Part shown: positions 31,514 through 40,919 of the stretch, one piece after another
Position numbering within the stretch: position 1 is the stretch's first letter
Layout of the letters: the number at the start of each line of letters is the position of its first letter
Origin: Candidatus Nanosyncoccus alces
GTDB taxonomy: Bacteria > Patescibacteriota > Saccharimonadia > Saccharimonadales > Saccharimonadaceae
NCBI RefSeq assembly: GCF_004138395.1
Contig: NZ_PRLM01000002.1
Location: forward strand, 1-64,000
DNA length: 64,000 nucleotides
Direction: 5' to 3'
Made by a program: the position numbers and the translations under genes
The notes under the pieces: model-generated
The model's input: the letters and a program-made list of their open reading frames with translations, nothing else
The model's database searches: none
What the model was told of the DNA's origin: nothing

Positions 31514-34439
31514 ACATCTTCTTCAGATATTCACCAGTCGGTGTATTGGCTTTTTTCGCCAACTCTTCTGGCGTACCTTCCGCACACACTGTGCCCCCCT
31601 TTAAGCCACCCTCCGGCCCCATATCTATCACCCAGTCCGCCGACTTTATCACGTGCAAATTATGCTCAATAATTATCATTGAGTTCCCCCCGTCCACCAA
31701 CTTGTTCAATATCGCAAGCAACCTCTTCACGTCATATGTATGTAGCCCCGTCGTCGGTTCATCCAAAATATATAAAGTTTTACCGGTGGACCGCCGCGCT
31801 AATTCCGTTGCTAGTTTAATTCGCTGTGCCTCCCCACCACTAAACGTCGTTGCCGGTTGGCCCAAACGTATATATCCTAGCCCCACTTCTTGTATCGTAC
31901 GAAGCTTCGAGGCGATCGATGGGATATTAGCAAAGAACTCTACCGCCTCGTCTATCGTCATGTCTAACACTTGCGAGATATCTTTACCTTTGTACTTAAT
32001 CTCTAGCGCCTCCGCATTATACCTTCGCCCATGACACTTTGGACAAGTCACATATACATCTGGCAAAAAGTGCATTTCGATCTTATTTACGCCATCGCCT
32101 TGACAATTCTCGCACCGCCCACCTTTAACGTTAAAACTAAACCGTCCTGCTTTATATCCTCGCACTTCTGCCTCTGGCTGCGCAGCAAATAGCTCTCGTA
32201 TCGCCGTAAACACTCCGGTGTAAGTAGCCGGGTTGCTCCTTGGCGTCCGCCCAATCGGGCTTTGATCTATTACAATCACCTTATTAATGTTTTCAATTCC
32301 CTCAATTTTTTCATGCGTACCACTCACTGTTTGCGCTCGGTGCAATCTCGCCAAAAGCTCATTCGCCAAAATGTTATTTACCAAAGTAGATTTTCCCGAA
32401 CCCGACACACCCGATACTACCGTCATCACCCCTAACGGGAAATGCACATCTATATTCTTCAAATTATTTTCCCTGGCTCCCACCACCACCAGCTCTTGAC
32501 CTCTTTTCGCTTTTCTTCTCTTCTTCGGCACGGCAATCGTCATTTCTCCAGACAAATACTTACCGGTTATAGACTCTGGATTTTCCATTATTTCTTCTGG
32601 CGTCCCCGCTGCTACCAAAAGTCCTCCCTTAGATCCCGCTCCCGGACCAATATCTATAATATAGTCAGATGAAAGCATCGTATCTTCGTCATGTTCTACC
32701 ACCAATACTGTATTTTTAAGATCCCTAAGATGTTTCAAAGTCGCAATCAGCTTATCATTATCTCGTTGATGCAGTCCGATCGATGGCTCATCTAGCACAT
32801 ATAGCACCCCCTGCAGTCCCGAGCCAATCTGCGTCGCTAATCTTATCCGCTGCGCTTCGCCACCAGAAAGCGTATTTGCTGCTCGCCCAAGCTCCAAGTA
32901 CCCCAGCCCCACATCTTGCATGAACTTCACTCGTTCCCGAATTTCCTTCAAAATCGGCTTTGCTATCATTTCTTCAGCGTCAGTAAAGCCCAAATCCTGA
33001 TTCAGCACTTCTAAAGTTGCATCTACATCCAAATTACACATGTCTACAATGTTAAGATCATGCACCGTTACCGCTAACACCGCCGGTTTCAACCTTGCCC
33101 CATTACAAGTCTGACACTTATGTACTCGCATAAACCTCTCAATATCATGTTTCATAAACTCTGATATCTTCGGATCGTTATATCTCCGCTCTAAAGTCGG
33201 GATCACCCCTTCATAAGTCGTCTCATACACCGTACCATCCGCAAATCTACCACTACCGGTAATTTTCATCTCATATTTTTCATCACCCGTTCCGTACAAA
33301 ATCAAATGTTTTATATCTTCAGACAATTCACCAATCGGTGTATATACATTGAACCCATGCTTTACCCCTACTTGCATCAACCTTTTTAACCACCACGAAT
33401 CCTGCCCCACTCGGTTAAATGGCCGAATCCCGCCTTCCGCAATCGTCAGGTTATTATTAAATACCAACCCTGGGTCAATTTCCATCCGCGACCCTAGCCC
33501 CGTACAAGTCGGACACGCTCCTTCCGGCGCATTAAAAGAAAACAACCTCGGCGAAAGCTCCGGTATTAATTCGTCTGGATGGTCTGGGCACGCATATCGT
33601 TGCGAGTAAGTTAAAACTTCCGTATTTTCCGTGCCAATCTTTTTCTCGCCTACTGCCGTCGCATTATCCGTCACGCGCAAAAGTTGGATAATCCCCTGTC
33701 CCATCTCTAACGCTTGTTCTATAGAGCCCGCAATTCGTGTCTTGAGCTCCGGGTTTAGTACAAACCGGTCCACTACTATTTCTATACTATGTCTTTCATT
33801 TTTATTTAATTCTGGAAATTCGTCCAAGGCATAAATTATCCCGTCCACCCTCACTCGCGAAAACCCTTTAGCCAAATACTGCTCCGAAACATGCAAAAAC
33901 TCACCTTTTTTAGAAGATACAATCGGCGCCAACAGCATTAGCTTCGAACCTAGTGGCAGCTTCATCACTTCGTTTACAATATCCTCCGCCGAACGCCTTG
34001 ATACCGGCTTGTGACAAATCGGGCAATGTGGCACCCCTACTCGCGCAAACAAAAGTCGCAAATAATCATATACTTCCGTCACCGTCGCCACCGTCGAACG
34101 TGGATTTCGCGATGTAGACTTTTGGTCTATCGAGATCGCCGGCGAAAGCCCCGTAATCGAATCCACGTCTGGCTTATCCATAATCCCAAGAAACATTCGC
34201 GCATAAGAAGACAACGATTCCACATATCGCCGTTGCCCTTCTGCATATACCGTATCAAACGCCAAAGACGACTTCCCCGAACCAGATAACCCCGTAATAA
34301 TCACCAGTTTATCGCGCGGAATATCTACATCAATATCTTTCAAATTATTCTGCCTCGCCCCCCTTACTCGGATCATATTCTCATCACCAAAAATCCCCCC
34401 TTCTATCTGCTCTATTTTCTTGTCTTCATCTTCCGCCAT
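31509..34439 (-). CDS. uvrA: UvrA excinuclease ABC subunit A
   Basis: 976 residues, full length. Two ABC modules: Walker A GLSGSGKS near residue 53 and GVSGSGKS near 670, with signatures LSGGEAQRI and FSGGEAQRI and Walker B YVLDEPSIGLH and YILDEPTTGLH. Zinc-finger cysteine pairs occur in both halves (CPIC, and CENCQGDG ... CPKCHGRR). UvrA finds bulky DNA damage and loads UvrB. A long uncharacterised insert is not seen. The gene appears to start its own transcript; ATG follows GAGGA. Confidence 0.98.
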   Translation of the reverse strand: MAEDEDKKIEQIEGGIFGDENMIRVRGARQNNLKDIDVDIPRDKLVIITGLSGSGKSSLAFDTVYAEGQRRYVESLSSYARMFLGIMDKPDVDSITGLSPAISIDQKSTSRNPRSTVATVTEVYDYLRLLFARVGVPHCPICHKPVSRRSAEDIVNEVMKLPLGSKLMLLAPIVSSKKGEFLHVSEQYLAKGFSRVRVDGIIYALDEFPELNKNERHSIEIVVDRFVLNPELKTRIAGSIEQALEMGQGIIQLLRVTDNATAVGEKKIGTENTEVLTYSQRYACPDHPDELIPELSPRLFSFNAPEGACPTCTGLGSRMEIDPGLVFNNNLTIAEGGIRPFNRVGQDSWWLKRLMQVGVKHGFNVYTPIGELSEDIKHLILYGTGDEKYEMKITGSGRFADGTVYETTYEGVIPTLERRYNDPKISEFMKHDIERFMRVHKCQTCNGARLKPAVLAVTVHDLNIVDMCNLDVDATLEVLNQDLGFTDAEEMIAKPILKEIRERVKFMQDVGLGYLELGRAANTLSGGEAQRIRLATQIGSGLQGVLYVLDEPSIGLHQRDNDKLIATLKHLRDLKNTVLVVEHDEDTMLSSDYIIDIGPGAGSKGGLLVAAGTPEEIMENPESITGKYLSGEMTIAVPKKRRKAKRGQELVVVGARENNLKNIDVHFPLGVMTVVSGVSGSGKSTLVNNILANELLARLHRAQTVSGTHEKIEGIENINKVIVIDQSPIGRTPRSNPATYTGVFTAIRELFAAQPEAEVRGYKAGRFSFNVKGGRCENCQGDGVNKIEMHFLPDVYVTCPKCHGRRYNAEALEIKYKGKDISQVLDMTIDEAVEFFANIPSIASKLRTIQEVGLGYIRLGQPATTFSGGEAQRIKLATELARRSTGKTLYILDEPTTGLHTYDVKRLLAILNKLVDGGNSMIIIEHNLHVIKSADWVIDMGPEGGLKGGTVCAEGTPEELAKKANTPTGEYLKKML

Positions 34440-34505
34440 TATATGTCCTCACTCAAGTAAACGCACATATTATACCTCAAAACCGAGCAAAAGTCCAGAC
34501 CATGC

Positions 34506-34511
34506 TATAAT
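34506..34511 (+). promoter_or_regulatory. -10 box, leaderless start of the gtrA-galE operon
   Basis: Extended TGCTATAAT with 6 bases to ATG 34518; no ribosome site. Confidence 0.65.
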
Positions 34512-34517
34512 TAAACA

Positions 34518-35045
34518 ATGGAAACTGATAAATCTGAAAAACATGCTACCTCCAGCGCTCAAAAAGACGTCAAAACTTCCAAACATGCCGTACGTTACCT
34601 GATAGTAGGGATTTCTATCACCATTTTTAACTATGTCTTGTACACTATCCTCTCAAACCTAATCATCAAGAATAACGACCTCCTCTGGCTATCTACCCTT
34701 ATTGCTACCACCATCACCACAATTGTAGCCTACATCCTCCACTCCAAAATCACCTGGAAGGAACGACCCATCACCAAATCTGCCAAATACAAATTCTTCA
34801 TCTGGAATGCTCTTCTCGCTGTAGCTATTGGCCCACTACTCACTCAACTCTTCAGCCTCATCACCCCACTCTATGATTTTGCCTTCAATGTATTTCAAGC
34901 CATCAGCCTACCTTTCACTTACGAATTCATTCTTACCACCGGGGCTTTTGTCCTTACTTCTGTTGTCGTCATGTTTATTAATTTCCTCTTCTATGATCGT
35001 TTTGTCTTTGGCAAATCCAAAAAATCACAGAAAGAAGAAGCATGA
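34518..35045 (+). CDS. GtrA family membrane protein
   Basis: 175 residues with four membrane helices (about 26-46, 55-76, 92-115, 137-158) in a GtrA pattern: VRYLIVGISITIFNYVLY at the start, IVAYILHSKITWKE between helices 2 and 3, INFLFYDRFVFG at the end. GtrA proteins are thought to move polyprenyl-linked sugars across the membrane for surface glycans. The N-terminal 25 residues are hydrophilic and the C-terminus is basic. It overlaps galE by 4 bases (ATGA), so both act in one pathway. Confidence 0.88.
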   Translation: METDKSEKHATSSAQKDVKTSKHAVRYLIVGISITIFNYVLYTILSNLIIKNNDLLWLSTLIATTITTIVAYILHSKITWKERPITKSAKYKFFIWNALLAVAIGPLLTQLFSLITPLYDFAFNVFQAISLPFTYEFILTTGAFVLTSVVVMFINFLFYDRFVFGKSKKSQKEEA

Positions 35046-36037
35046 AGATCTTGATTACCGGCGGCACAGGTTATATCGGCTCACACGTCGTCGTCGAACT
35101 TTTAAATCAAGATTACGACGTCGAAATTCTCGACAATCTCGTCAACAGCAAAATTACCGCCCTAGATCAAATCCAAAGAATCGCCAACAAAAAACCAACT
35201 TTTCACCAAATTGATCTACTCGATCAACCTAGTCTCGACGATCTTTTCAAAAGCACCCACTTCGACCTAGTTATGCATTTCGCTGGGCTCAAAGCCGTTG
35301 GCGAATCTGTCAAACAGCCTCTTAAATACTATCAAAATAATGTCGCCGGCACTATCAACCTACTCGAAGCCATGCAAAAACACAAAGTCAAAAACTTTAT
35401 CTTTTCATCTTCCGCCACTGTCTACGGCGATCCAGGTACCCCAGAATACACCGAAAATTTACCTACCGGCCAAAATATCTCTAGCCCCTACGGCAAAACC
35501 AAATATATGATTGAGGAAATCCTCAAGGATTTAGCCCTTTCCGACAAAAGCTTCAGCGCTGTCGCTCTTCGCTATTTCAACCCCATTGGCAACCATCCCT
35601 CTGGCCTCATCGGCGAAGATCCTAACGGTATCCCCAACAACCTTATGCCATACATCATGAAAGTCGCCAAAGGTGAGCTAAAAGAACTTTCCATTTATGG
35701 CAACGACTATCCTACCGCCGACGGCACCTGCCGACGCGACTACATTCATGTCATTGACCTCGCTAAAGGCCACCTTGCCGCCATTAATGTTCTAAAACCT
35801 GGTTTCAGGGCCTACAACCTAGCTACAGGCAAACCAACTTCGGTCCTCGAAATGGTCAAAACTTTCGAAAAAGTTTCTGGCAAACCTCTGCCACACAAAT
35901 TTGTCGCTCGCCGTCCCGGCGATCTACCAGAATACTGGACCAATCCTTCCCTCGCCAAACAAAAGCTAAACTGGGAAGCAAAGCTCACCATCGAAGATGC
36001 CTTCCGCGACACCCTCGCCTTCTTGCAACACAACTAG
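35042..36037 (+). CDS. galE: UDP-glucose 4-epimerase
   Basis: 331 residues. The Rossmann start LITGGTGYIGSHVVVEL (about 4-20), catalytic SSSATVYG and the Y-x-x-x-K of SPYGKTKYMIE (about 145-155), and RYFNPIGNHPSGLIGEDP fit GalE. It interconverts UDP-glucose and UDP-galactose (perhaps also the N-acetyl forms) using bound NAD. The family normally has about 330-340 residues. It overlaps gtrA by 4 bases and converges on the 36042 gene with a 4-base gap. Confidence 0.95.
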   Translation: MKILITGGTGYIGSHVVVELLNQDYDVEILDNLVNSKITALDQIQRIANKKPTFHQIDLLDQPSLDDLFKSTHFDLVMHFAGLKAVGESVKQPLKYYQNNVAGTINLLEAMQKHKVKNFIFSSSATVYGDPGTPEYTENLPTGQNISSPYGKTKYMIEEILKDLALSDKSFSAVALRYFNPIGNHPSGLIGEDPNGIPNNLMPYIMKVAKGELKELSIYGNDYPTADGTCRRDYIHVIDLAKGHLAAINVLKPGFRAYNLATGKPTSVLEMVKTFEKVSGKPLPHKFVARRPGDLPEYWTNPSLAKQKLNWEAKLTIEDAFRDTLAFLQHN

Positions 36038-36041
36038 CTAT

Positions 36042-37409
36042 TTATAATCCAAATTTAGTATATTCCGCGCTCGGGCCCCAATCAAACGGCGGCAACTGCT
36101 TCAAGTTGAATACTGGTGACGGCATCATCGTATAGCCACCATCAACCGGTGCAATCACCAAATCCCCTCCCGGATTAAACTCAATTGCGTTCAGTTTTGA
36201 AGCCATCTGACAATGATATAAGCCAAACGCGAAAGTCATATCCACAACTAATACCCCGCTCAATATAATCATTATTACAGCAGACCTCTTTAAGACTTTT
36301 TCTGAAAGTTTCGCTCGCTCAATCACATGTTCTACGAACAGCAAAGTCGCCAACAATATAGCTATGAACATTGGGACCATAAACCTTGGATATAAGTCGT
36401 CGTGTACCGCAATCAAAGACGTTGCCCCCACAAACAATACACAAAAACCAAACAATAATACTTGCCACCGTAAGTATTTAACCTTCTCTTTTTTAAACAA
36501 CGCTACTTCCACAAAAATATACATCAACATCAGTGGGATTGCAAAAAATATGTACCTGATGTTGTACCACAAATGATGCGCCAATGTATATAAAGTCTCC
36601 ACCGGAGCCCGCAACAATCCCTTCAAAGAAACATATTCATAGACCTCAGCATACCCCCCTCCGGTCCGAGCGCCCATACCACCACCTAGATAAAAGAACG
36701 CCAACCCAGCAACCAACCCAATTACTGCAAAACTTTGCAACTTATATTTCCCCCACAAATCTTTCCAAGCAACCTCTTTCTTTATCATTTTTATTAATGT
36801 CCATAATCCAATCAAAATCAAGAATGCCACAGGCGCCAATTCCGTAGAAATTCCAAAAGCAAATCCCAAGACAATTACGCCCAACAGCTTCCACCATCTA
36901 TCGCCCGCCGCTCCTAGCCTGAACAATGCCAAAAACCCTACTGCAACTAAAAGTCCTAACACATAATTGTTCGCATAGCTAAACCGGTAAGTAAATGCCT
37001 CACTAAAAATTGAAACCATAATCAACAACATAACACCCAAATAAACAATCACATCCTTATATTGCAACCTTAGCCTTCTCCCTAAGACAAATACAGCGGA
37101 CAAATACACCACACCAGATGCAATTGCTGCAGTAATAAGCCTAAACACCATATCCCAACCAAATGACAATTGTGGCGTCATAGAATGAACCGCAATATGC
37201 TGGTAAAACTCTCCCAAACGAGGTATATAATGGTAAATTTTATTCATAATCCCCCCCACCGACAATAACGCCTCCGAATTACCCTGCATTATATCTTCAT
37301 AAGTTTCTGTCATCAAGAAATATAAAATCACAAAAAACACCGGCACTAAGGCATACCCAAAAATACACAACCACCTTTCACGTTTACCTAACTCACCTCT
37401 CTTTATCAT
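36042..37409 (-). CDS. Polytopic membrane protein, DUF6056-like
   Basis: 455 residues with about ten membrane helices and short loops; the second half of the first loop (YHYIPRLGEFYQHIAVHSM) and SEAFTYRFSYANNYVLG resemble the DUF6056 group, which has a GT-C-like layout. The C-terminal soluble part contains FNPGGDLVIAP. A GT-C glycosyltransferase using lipid-linked sugars would fit, but the catalytic acidic motif is not clear. A TAGACT box lies 6 bases before the ATG, so it may be leaderless with a weak promoter. It sits inside the glycan region. Confidence 0.65.
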   Translation of the reverse strand: MIKRGELGKRERWLCIFGYALVPVFFVILYFLMTETYEDIMQGNSEALLSVGGIMNKIYHYIPRLGEFYQHIAVHSMTPQLSFGWDMVFRLITAAIASGVVYLSAVFVLGRRLRLQYKDVIVYLGVMLLIMVSIFSEAFTYRFSYANNYVLGLLVAVGFLALFRLGAAGDRWWKLLGVIVLGFAFGISTELAPVAFLILIGLWTLIKMIKKEVAWKDLWGKYKLQSFAVIGLVAGLAFFYLGGGMGARTGGGYAEVYEYVSLKGLLRAPVETLYTLAHHLWYNIRYIFFAIPLMLMYIFVEVALFKKEKVKYLRWQVLLFGFCVLFVGATSLIAVHDDLYPRFMVPMFIAILLATLLFVEHVIERAKLSEKVLKRSAVIMIILSGVLVVDMTFAFGLYHCQMASKLNAIEFNPGGDLVIAPVDGGYTMMPSPVFNLKQLPPFDWGPSAEYTKFGL

Positions 37410-37463
37410 AACACCAGTCTAACACAAAACAGCTAGGCAAGCAACGACTAGTTCCAAATATGG

Positions 37464-37469
37464 TATAAT
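37464..37469 (+). promoter_or_regulatory. -10 box of the glycosyltransferase/ABC exporter cluster
   Basis: Extended TGGTATAAT, 9 bases before ATG 37479. Confidence 0.6.
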
Positions 37470-37478
37470 AAAATCATT

Positions 37479-38438
37479 ATGGGAAAGCAGAAATTATTGT
37501 CTATCATTACCCCAGTCCATAACGAGGCCGAAGGGATCAAGAAATTCATAAACGATTCCTTAGTACCAGTCGCCGAAAAGCTTGATTTAAACTATGAGCT
37601 TATCATAGTTAACGACGGGTCAACCGACAACACCCTAAAAATTATCCAAATCCTTGCCAATCAGAACCCAAAAATCAAAATTCTTTCTTTGTCTCGCAAT
37701 TTCGGCAAAGAGCCCGCCCTATCCGCCGGTCTTCGCTATGCAAAAGGAGACGCTGCGCTCACTATTGATGCCGACGGACAACAGCCTCCCAAACTAATTC
37801 CAGATTTCATCAAAAAATGGAATTCAGGCGCAGAAATTATAACCGGTGTGCGCAGCCAATACACCAAACACGGTCTTATCCAAAAACTAGGCAGCAAACT
37901 ATTTTATAAACTTCTCCATATAATGGGCAACAAAAGTACAGTTCCAGGATCAACCGATTTCCGACTCATAGACCGCGTGGTAATAAACGAATTCAACAAA
38001 CTTTCTGAACACAACCGCATCACAAGAGGCCTTATCGACTGGCTTGGCTTTAAACAAGAGTACATAGAATATGTTTACGGTGTCCGTGCCGCCGGCAGAC
38101 CCTCATATAATATCAAGAAGTTGTTCCACCTAGCAATCGATAGTTTTGTGTCCATGTCAACAACACCACTCGTAATTTTTGGTTATCTTGGTATCTTCAT
38201 CACCGTAGGTAGCTTTATTCTTGGTCTCTTTTGCATAATTAATCAATACATACTAGGCGACCCATTACAATTATATTGGAATGGGTCCGTACAATTGGCT
38301 ATCTTCATCACATTTCTCATCGGCCTATTAATGATTTCTGAATCCATTACAGCCCTCTATATTTCACACATTCACGCCGAAACCCAAAATCGCCCGCTTT
38401 TCGTCGTAGATGAGAAAGAATCTCGTAACCTTAATTAG
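37479..38438 (+). CDS. GT2 glycosyltransferase, DPM/GtrB type, with two membrane helices
   Basis: 319 residues. GT-A fold with IITPVHNEAEG (9-19), IIVNDGSTDNT (about 43-53), LSRNFGKEPALSAGLRYA, DADGQQPP (DxD, metal-binding) and GSTDFRLIDR, all typical of GtrB/dolichol-phosphate sugar synthases. Two C-terminal helices (about 228-255, 268-292) anchor it. Such enzymes load one sugar onto polyprenyl phosphate, the donor used by GtrA partners, so it may serve the nearby GtrA. Confidence 0.9.
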   Translation: MGKQKLLSIITPVHNEAEGIKKFINDSLVPVAEKLDLNYELIIVNDGSTDNTLKIIQILANQNPKIKILSLSRNFGKEPALSAGLRYAKGDAALTIDADGQQPPKLIPDFIKKWNSGAEIITGVRSQYTKHGLIQKLGSKLFYKLLHIMGNKSTVPGSTDFRLIDRVVINEFNKLSEHNRITRGLIDWLGFKQEYIEYVYGVRAAGRPSYNIKKLFHLAIDSFVSMSTTPLVIFGYLGIFITVGSFILGLFCIINQYILGDPLQLYWNGSVQLAIFITFLIGLLMISESITALYISHIHAETQNRPLFVVDEKESRNLN

Positions 38439-38445
38439 CTCTCCC

Positions 38446-39279
38446 ATGAATCCTAAAATCTCTATTATCATTCCAGTTTATAATACCGAAAAATACCTGA
38501 GTTCTTGTTTAGATACCGTTCTAAACCAAACCTACCAAAACACAGAAATCATCCTAGTAGATGACGGTTCTACTGACAATTCTGCTCAAATTATTAATCA
38601 ATACGCAAAAAAAGATCCTCGCATCAGAACAATACACCAAAAAAACTCCGGACAATCAGCTGCTCGTAACACAGGGCTCAAAAAAGCTACTGGTGACTTC
38701 ATTAGTTTTATAGATTCCGATGATACGGTATCCAAAACCTTCATCAAAGAACTCCTTAATCCATACCTCCAAGATTCCAATATTTCTCTGTCAGTCTGTG
38801 GACTTCGATATCACTGGCTTAAAACCAACACTACTAAAGACGTGTTCCTAAACCCCCTCCGTAAACGCAAAAAACACGAATCAAAGACCAATTATATCTT
38901 ATACTTACTTACCGTAGATGGCCGCCTCTATTCCGCATTTAATAAACTTTACCGTAGAGAATTCTTAAAAAACATACACTTTGACCAGAATATCAATTTT
39001 GCCGAAGACACTAAATTCGTCCTCGACTATCTCAAAAACACCCCCGAACACTCCGAAATCTCTTTCATTTTAAAACCTCTTTGCCACTATAACTACGGTA
39101 CCGAAACCAGCACACTCAAAAAGACTGCCATTAACTGGGAGAATTGGCAAACCTCTTACAAAAATCTCAACCAATGGGTTGGACCTTCACCAACTCTTCA
39201 GGAAAGGTTCTGGCTCTTTCTTATCTTATGTCGTTGGCATATATCCCACATTCGAGCAAAAAAACGCAACAGGGCATGA
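38446..39279 (+). CDS. GT2 family glycosyltransferase
   Basis: 277 residues from ATG 38446, 7 bases after the previous stop. N-terminal SIIIPVYNTEKYLSSCLDTV (about 5-24), then VDDGSTDNSAQII, SGQSAARNTGLKKA and FIDSDDTVS (the metal-binding DxD variant) mark a soluble GT2 enzyme. It is like those that add rhamnose, galactose or amino sugars in capsule and teichoic-type glycans; the exact sugar is not predictable. No ribosome site is seen, so coupling with the preceding gene is likely. Confidence 0.88.
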   Translation: MNPKISIIIPVYNTEKYLSSCLDTVLNQTYQNTEIILVDDGSTDNSAQIINQYAKKDPRIRTIHQKNSGQSAARNTGLKKATGDFISFIDSDDTVSKTFIKELLNPYLQDSNISLSVCGLRYHWLKTNTTKDVFLNPLRKRKKHESKTNYILYLLTVDGRLYSAFNKLYRREFLKNIHFDQNINFAEDTKFVLDYLKNTPEHSEISFILKPLCHYNYGTETSTLKKTAINWENWQTSYKNLNQWVGPSPTLQERFWLFLILCRWHISHIRAKKRNRA

Positions 39280-39302
39280 TAAATATAATCCATAATGTAT
39301 GG

Positions 39303-39308
39303 TAAAAT
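39303..39308 (+). promoter_or_regulatory. -10 box at the start of the ABC exporter genes
   Basis: Extended TGGTAAAAT, 7 bases before ATG 39316. A second candidate TATAAT (39284-39289) lies 5 bases before the in-frame ATG 39295. Confidence 0.45.
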
Positions 39309-39315
39309 ATATCAT

Positions 39316-40125
39316 ATGAATATTCCGCTAGTTCTCAATCGCAGAAATCGAATCCTCCTTAAAGAACTGACAAAGACAGACTTTAAACTCCGCTACCAAG
39401 GATCAGTCTTAGGATACCTGTGGGCTCTTCTTCGCCCGCTCATGATGTTCGCTATACTTTATATCGTCTTCGCTAAACTCCTAAAAATCGGCGGAGATAT
39501 TCCGCATTATCCAGTCTACCTACTCTGTGGTACTACTATGTGGAGCTTTTTCACCGAGTGCACCTCTCAAGGCATCCAAGCCGTCGTTGCTCGTGGTGAT
39601 TTACTCCGTAAAATTAGTTTTCCAAAATACATTGTAGTAGTCTCAGCCACCCTAACTGCAGTCATAAACATGCTAATCAATCTTGTAGTCATAATTATAT
39701 TTGCACTAATAAACGGAGTTTCTCCAGACTGGAGCTGGCTCCTAACCATCCCTGCCATCCTCGAACTATATATCCTGTCCCTCGGTATAGCCTTCCTGCT
39801 AGGATCAATAAACGTCAAATACCGAGACATCACCTCCATTTGGGATGTATTTGTTCAAGCGCTTTTTTATACAATACCAATCATTTATCCTATTTCTATG
39901 GTAGCCGACACCAGCACTACTGCTGCCAAAATCATCCTTCTAAATCCCATAGCCCAAACCATCCAAGATATTCGTTTCAGTCTTATCACCCACGACTCCA
40001 TTACTACATGGAATTACATCTCAAATCCATTAGTCATTACACCTATAATCATCACGTTAAGTATTCTCATTTTCGGAGCGCTCAGTTTTCGTAAAAAATC
40101 TAAATTTTTTGCAGAGGAAGTCTAA
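39316..40125 (+). CDS. ABC-2 polysaccharide exporter permease (Wzm/TagG-like)
   Basis: 269 residues with six membrane helices. The N-terminal LVLNRRNRILLKELTKTDF then KLRYQGSVLGYLWALLRPL is a strong mark of Wzm/TagG/RfbA permeases, and INVKYRDITSIWDVFVQALF is their conserved cytoplasmic loop. It moves lipid-linked polysaccharide or teichoic acid across the membrane with the ATPase coded next. ATG 39295 is an alternative start that would add 7 residues. The stop overlaps the ATPase start by one base. Confidence 0.92.
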   Translation: MNIPLVLNRRNRILLKELTKTDFKLRYQGSVLGYLWALLRPLMMFAILYIVFAKLLKIGGDIPHYPVYLLCGTTMWSFFTECTSQGIQAVVARGDLLRKISFPKYIVVVSATLTAVINMLINLVVIIIFALINGVSPDWSWLLTIPAILELYILSLGIAFLLGSINVKYRDITSIWDVFVQALFYTIPIIYPISMVADTSTTAAKIILLNPIAQTIQDIRFSLITHDSITTWNYISNPLVITPIIITLSILIFGALSFRKKSKFFAEEV

Positions 40126-40913
40126 TGAAACAACCAATCGGCCACCGTACAGAAATTAACGACAACAAAAACGATACAGCCATAAAAGTTGAAAATCTCC
40201 ATAAAAGCTTCAAACTCCCCACTGAACAAGCTTTCGGTCTAAAACAGGCTATCTTTAACCGTCTACGTGGAGTTAAAGGATACACAGAGCAAAAAGTCCT
40301 AAAAGGACTAAACTTCGAAATCAAAAAGGGCGAGTTCGTTGGCATTGTCGGTCGTAATGGGTCAGGAAAGTCCACACTACTGAAAATTCTCGCTGGAATT
40401 TACTATCCGGAAAAAGGAGACATTACGATAAATGGAAGTCTTATACCGTTTATCGAACTCGGTGTCGGCTTCAACCCAGAATTAACGGGCCGAGAAAATG
40501 TCTACTTAAATGGAGCTCTTCTCGGGTTTTCTAATGAAGAAATGAACAAAATGTACAATGATATCTGGAAATTCGCCGAGCTAGAACAATTCCAAGATCA
40601 AAAGCTCAAGAACTATTCTTCCGGAATGCAGGTCCGTCTTGCATTCTCTATCGCCATTAGAGCTAAGGGGAACATCCTTCTTTTAGACGAAGTCCTGGCC
40701 GTTGGAGATGCTGCCTTTCAACAAAAATGCAACGACTACTTCGAATCACTCAAAGAGCAGAATCAAACCGTTATATTGGTAACACATTCCATGGAAAATG
40801 TTACCAGATTCTGTACCCGAGGCATACTTATTGAAAATGGCAAAATCATCAAAGATGGCGACCCCAAAGAAGTCGCCAACCACTACACAAAGATGTTTAT
40901 CCACAACAATTAA
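40125..40913 (+). CDS. ABC polysaccharide exporter ATPase (Wzt/TagH-like)
   Basis: 262 residues. Walker A GIVGRNGSGKST (about 73-84), ABC signature YSSGMQVRLAFS (about 165-176), Walker B ILLLDEVLAVGD (about 185-196) and an H-switch VTHSMENV. The start VENLHKSFKLPTEQAF is typical for this subfamily. The C-terminal carbohydrate-binding domain of some Wzt proteins is absent, so the substrate is chosen by the permease or not capped. Pairs with 39316-40125. Confidence 0.95.
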   Translation: MKQPIGHRTEINDNKNDTAIKVENLHKSFKLPTEQAFGLKQAIFNRLRGVKGYTEQKVLKGLNFEIKKGEFVGIVGRNGSGKSTLLKILAGIYYPEKGDITINGSLIPFIELGVGFNPELTGRENVYLNGALLGFSNEEMNKMYNDIWKFAELEQFQDQKLKNYSSGMQVRLAFSIAIRAKGNILLLDEVLAVGDAAFQQKCNDYFESLKEQNQTVILVTHSMENVTRFCTRGILIENGKIIKDGDPKEVANHYTKMFIHNN

Positions 40914-40919
40914 AGAATC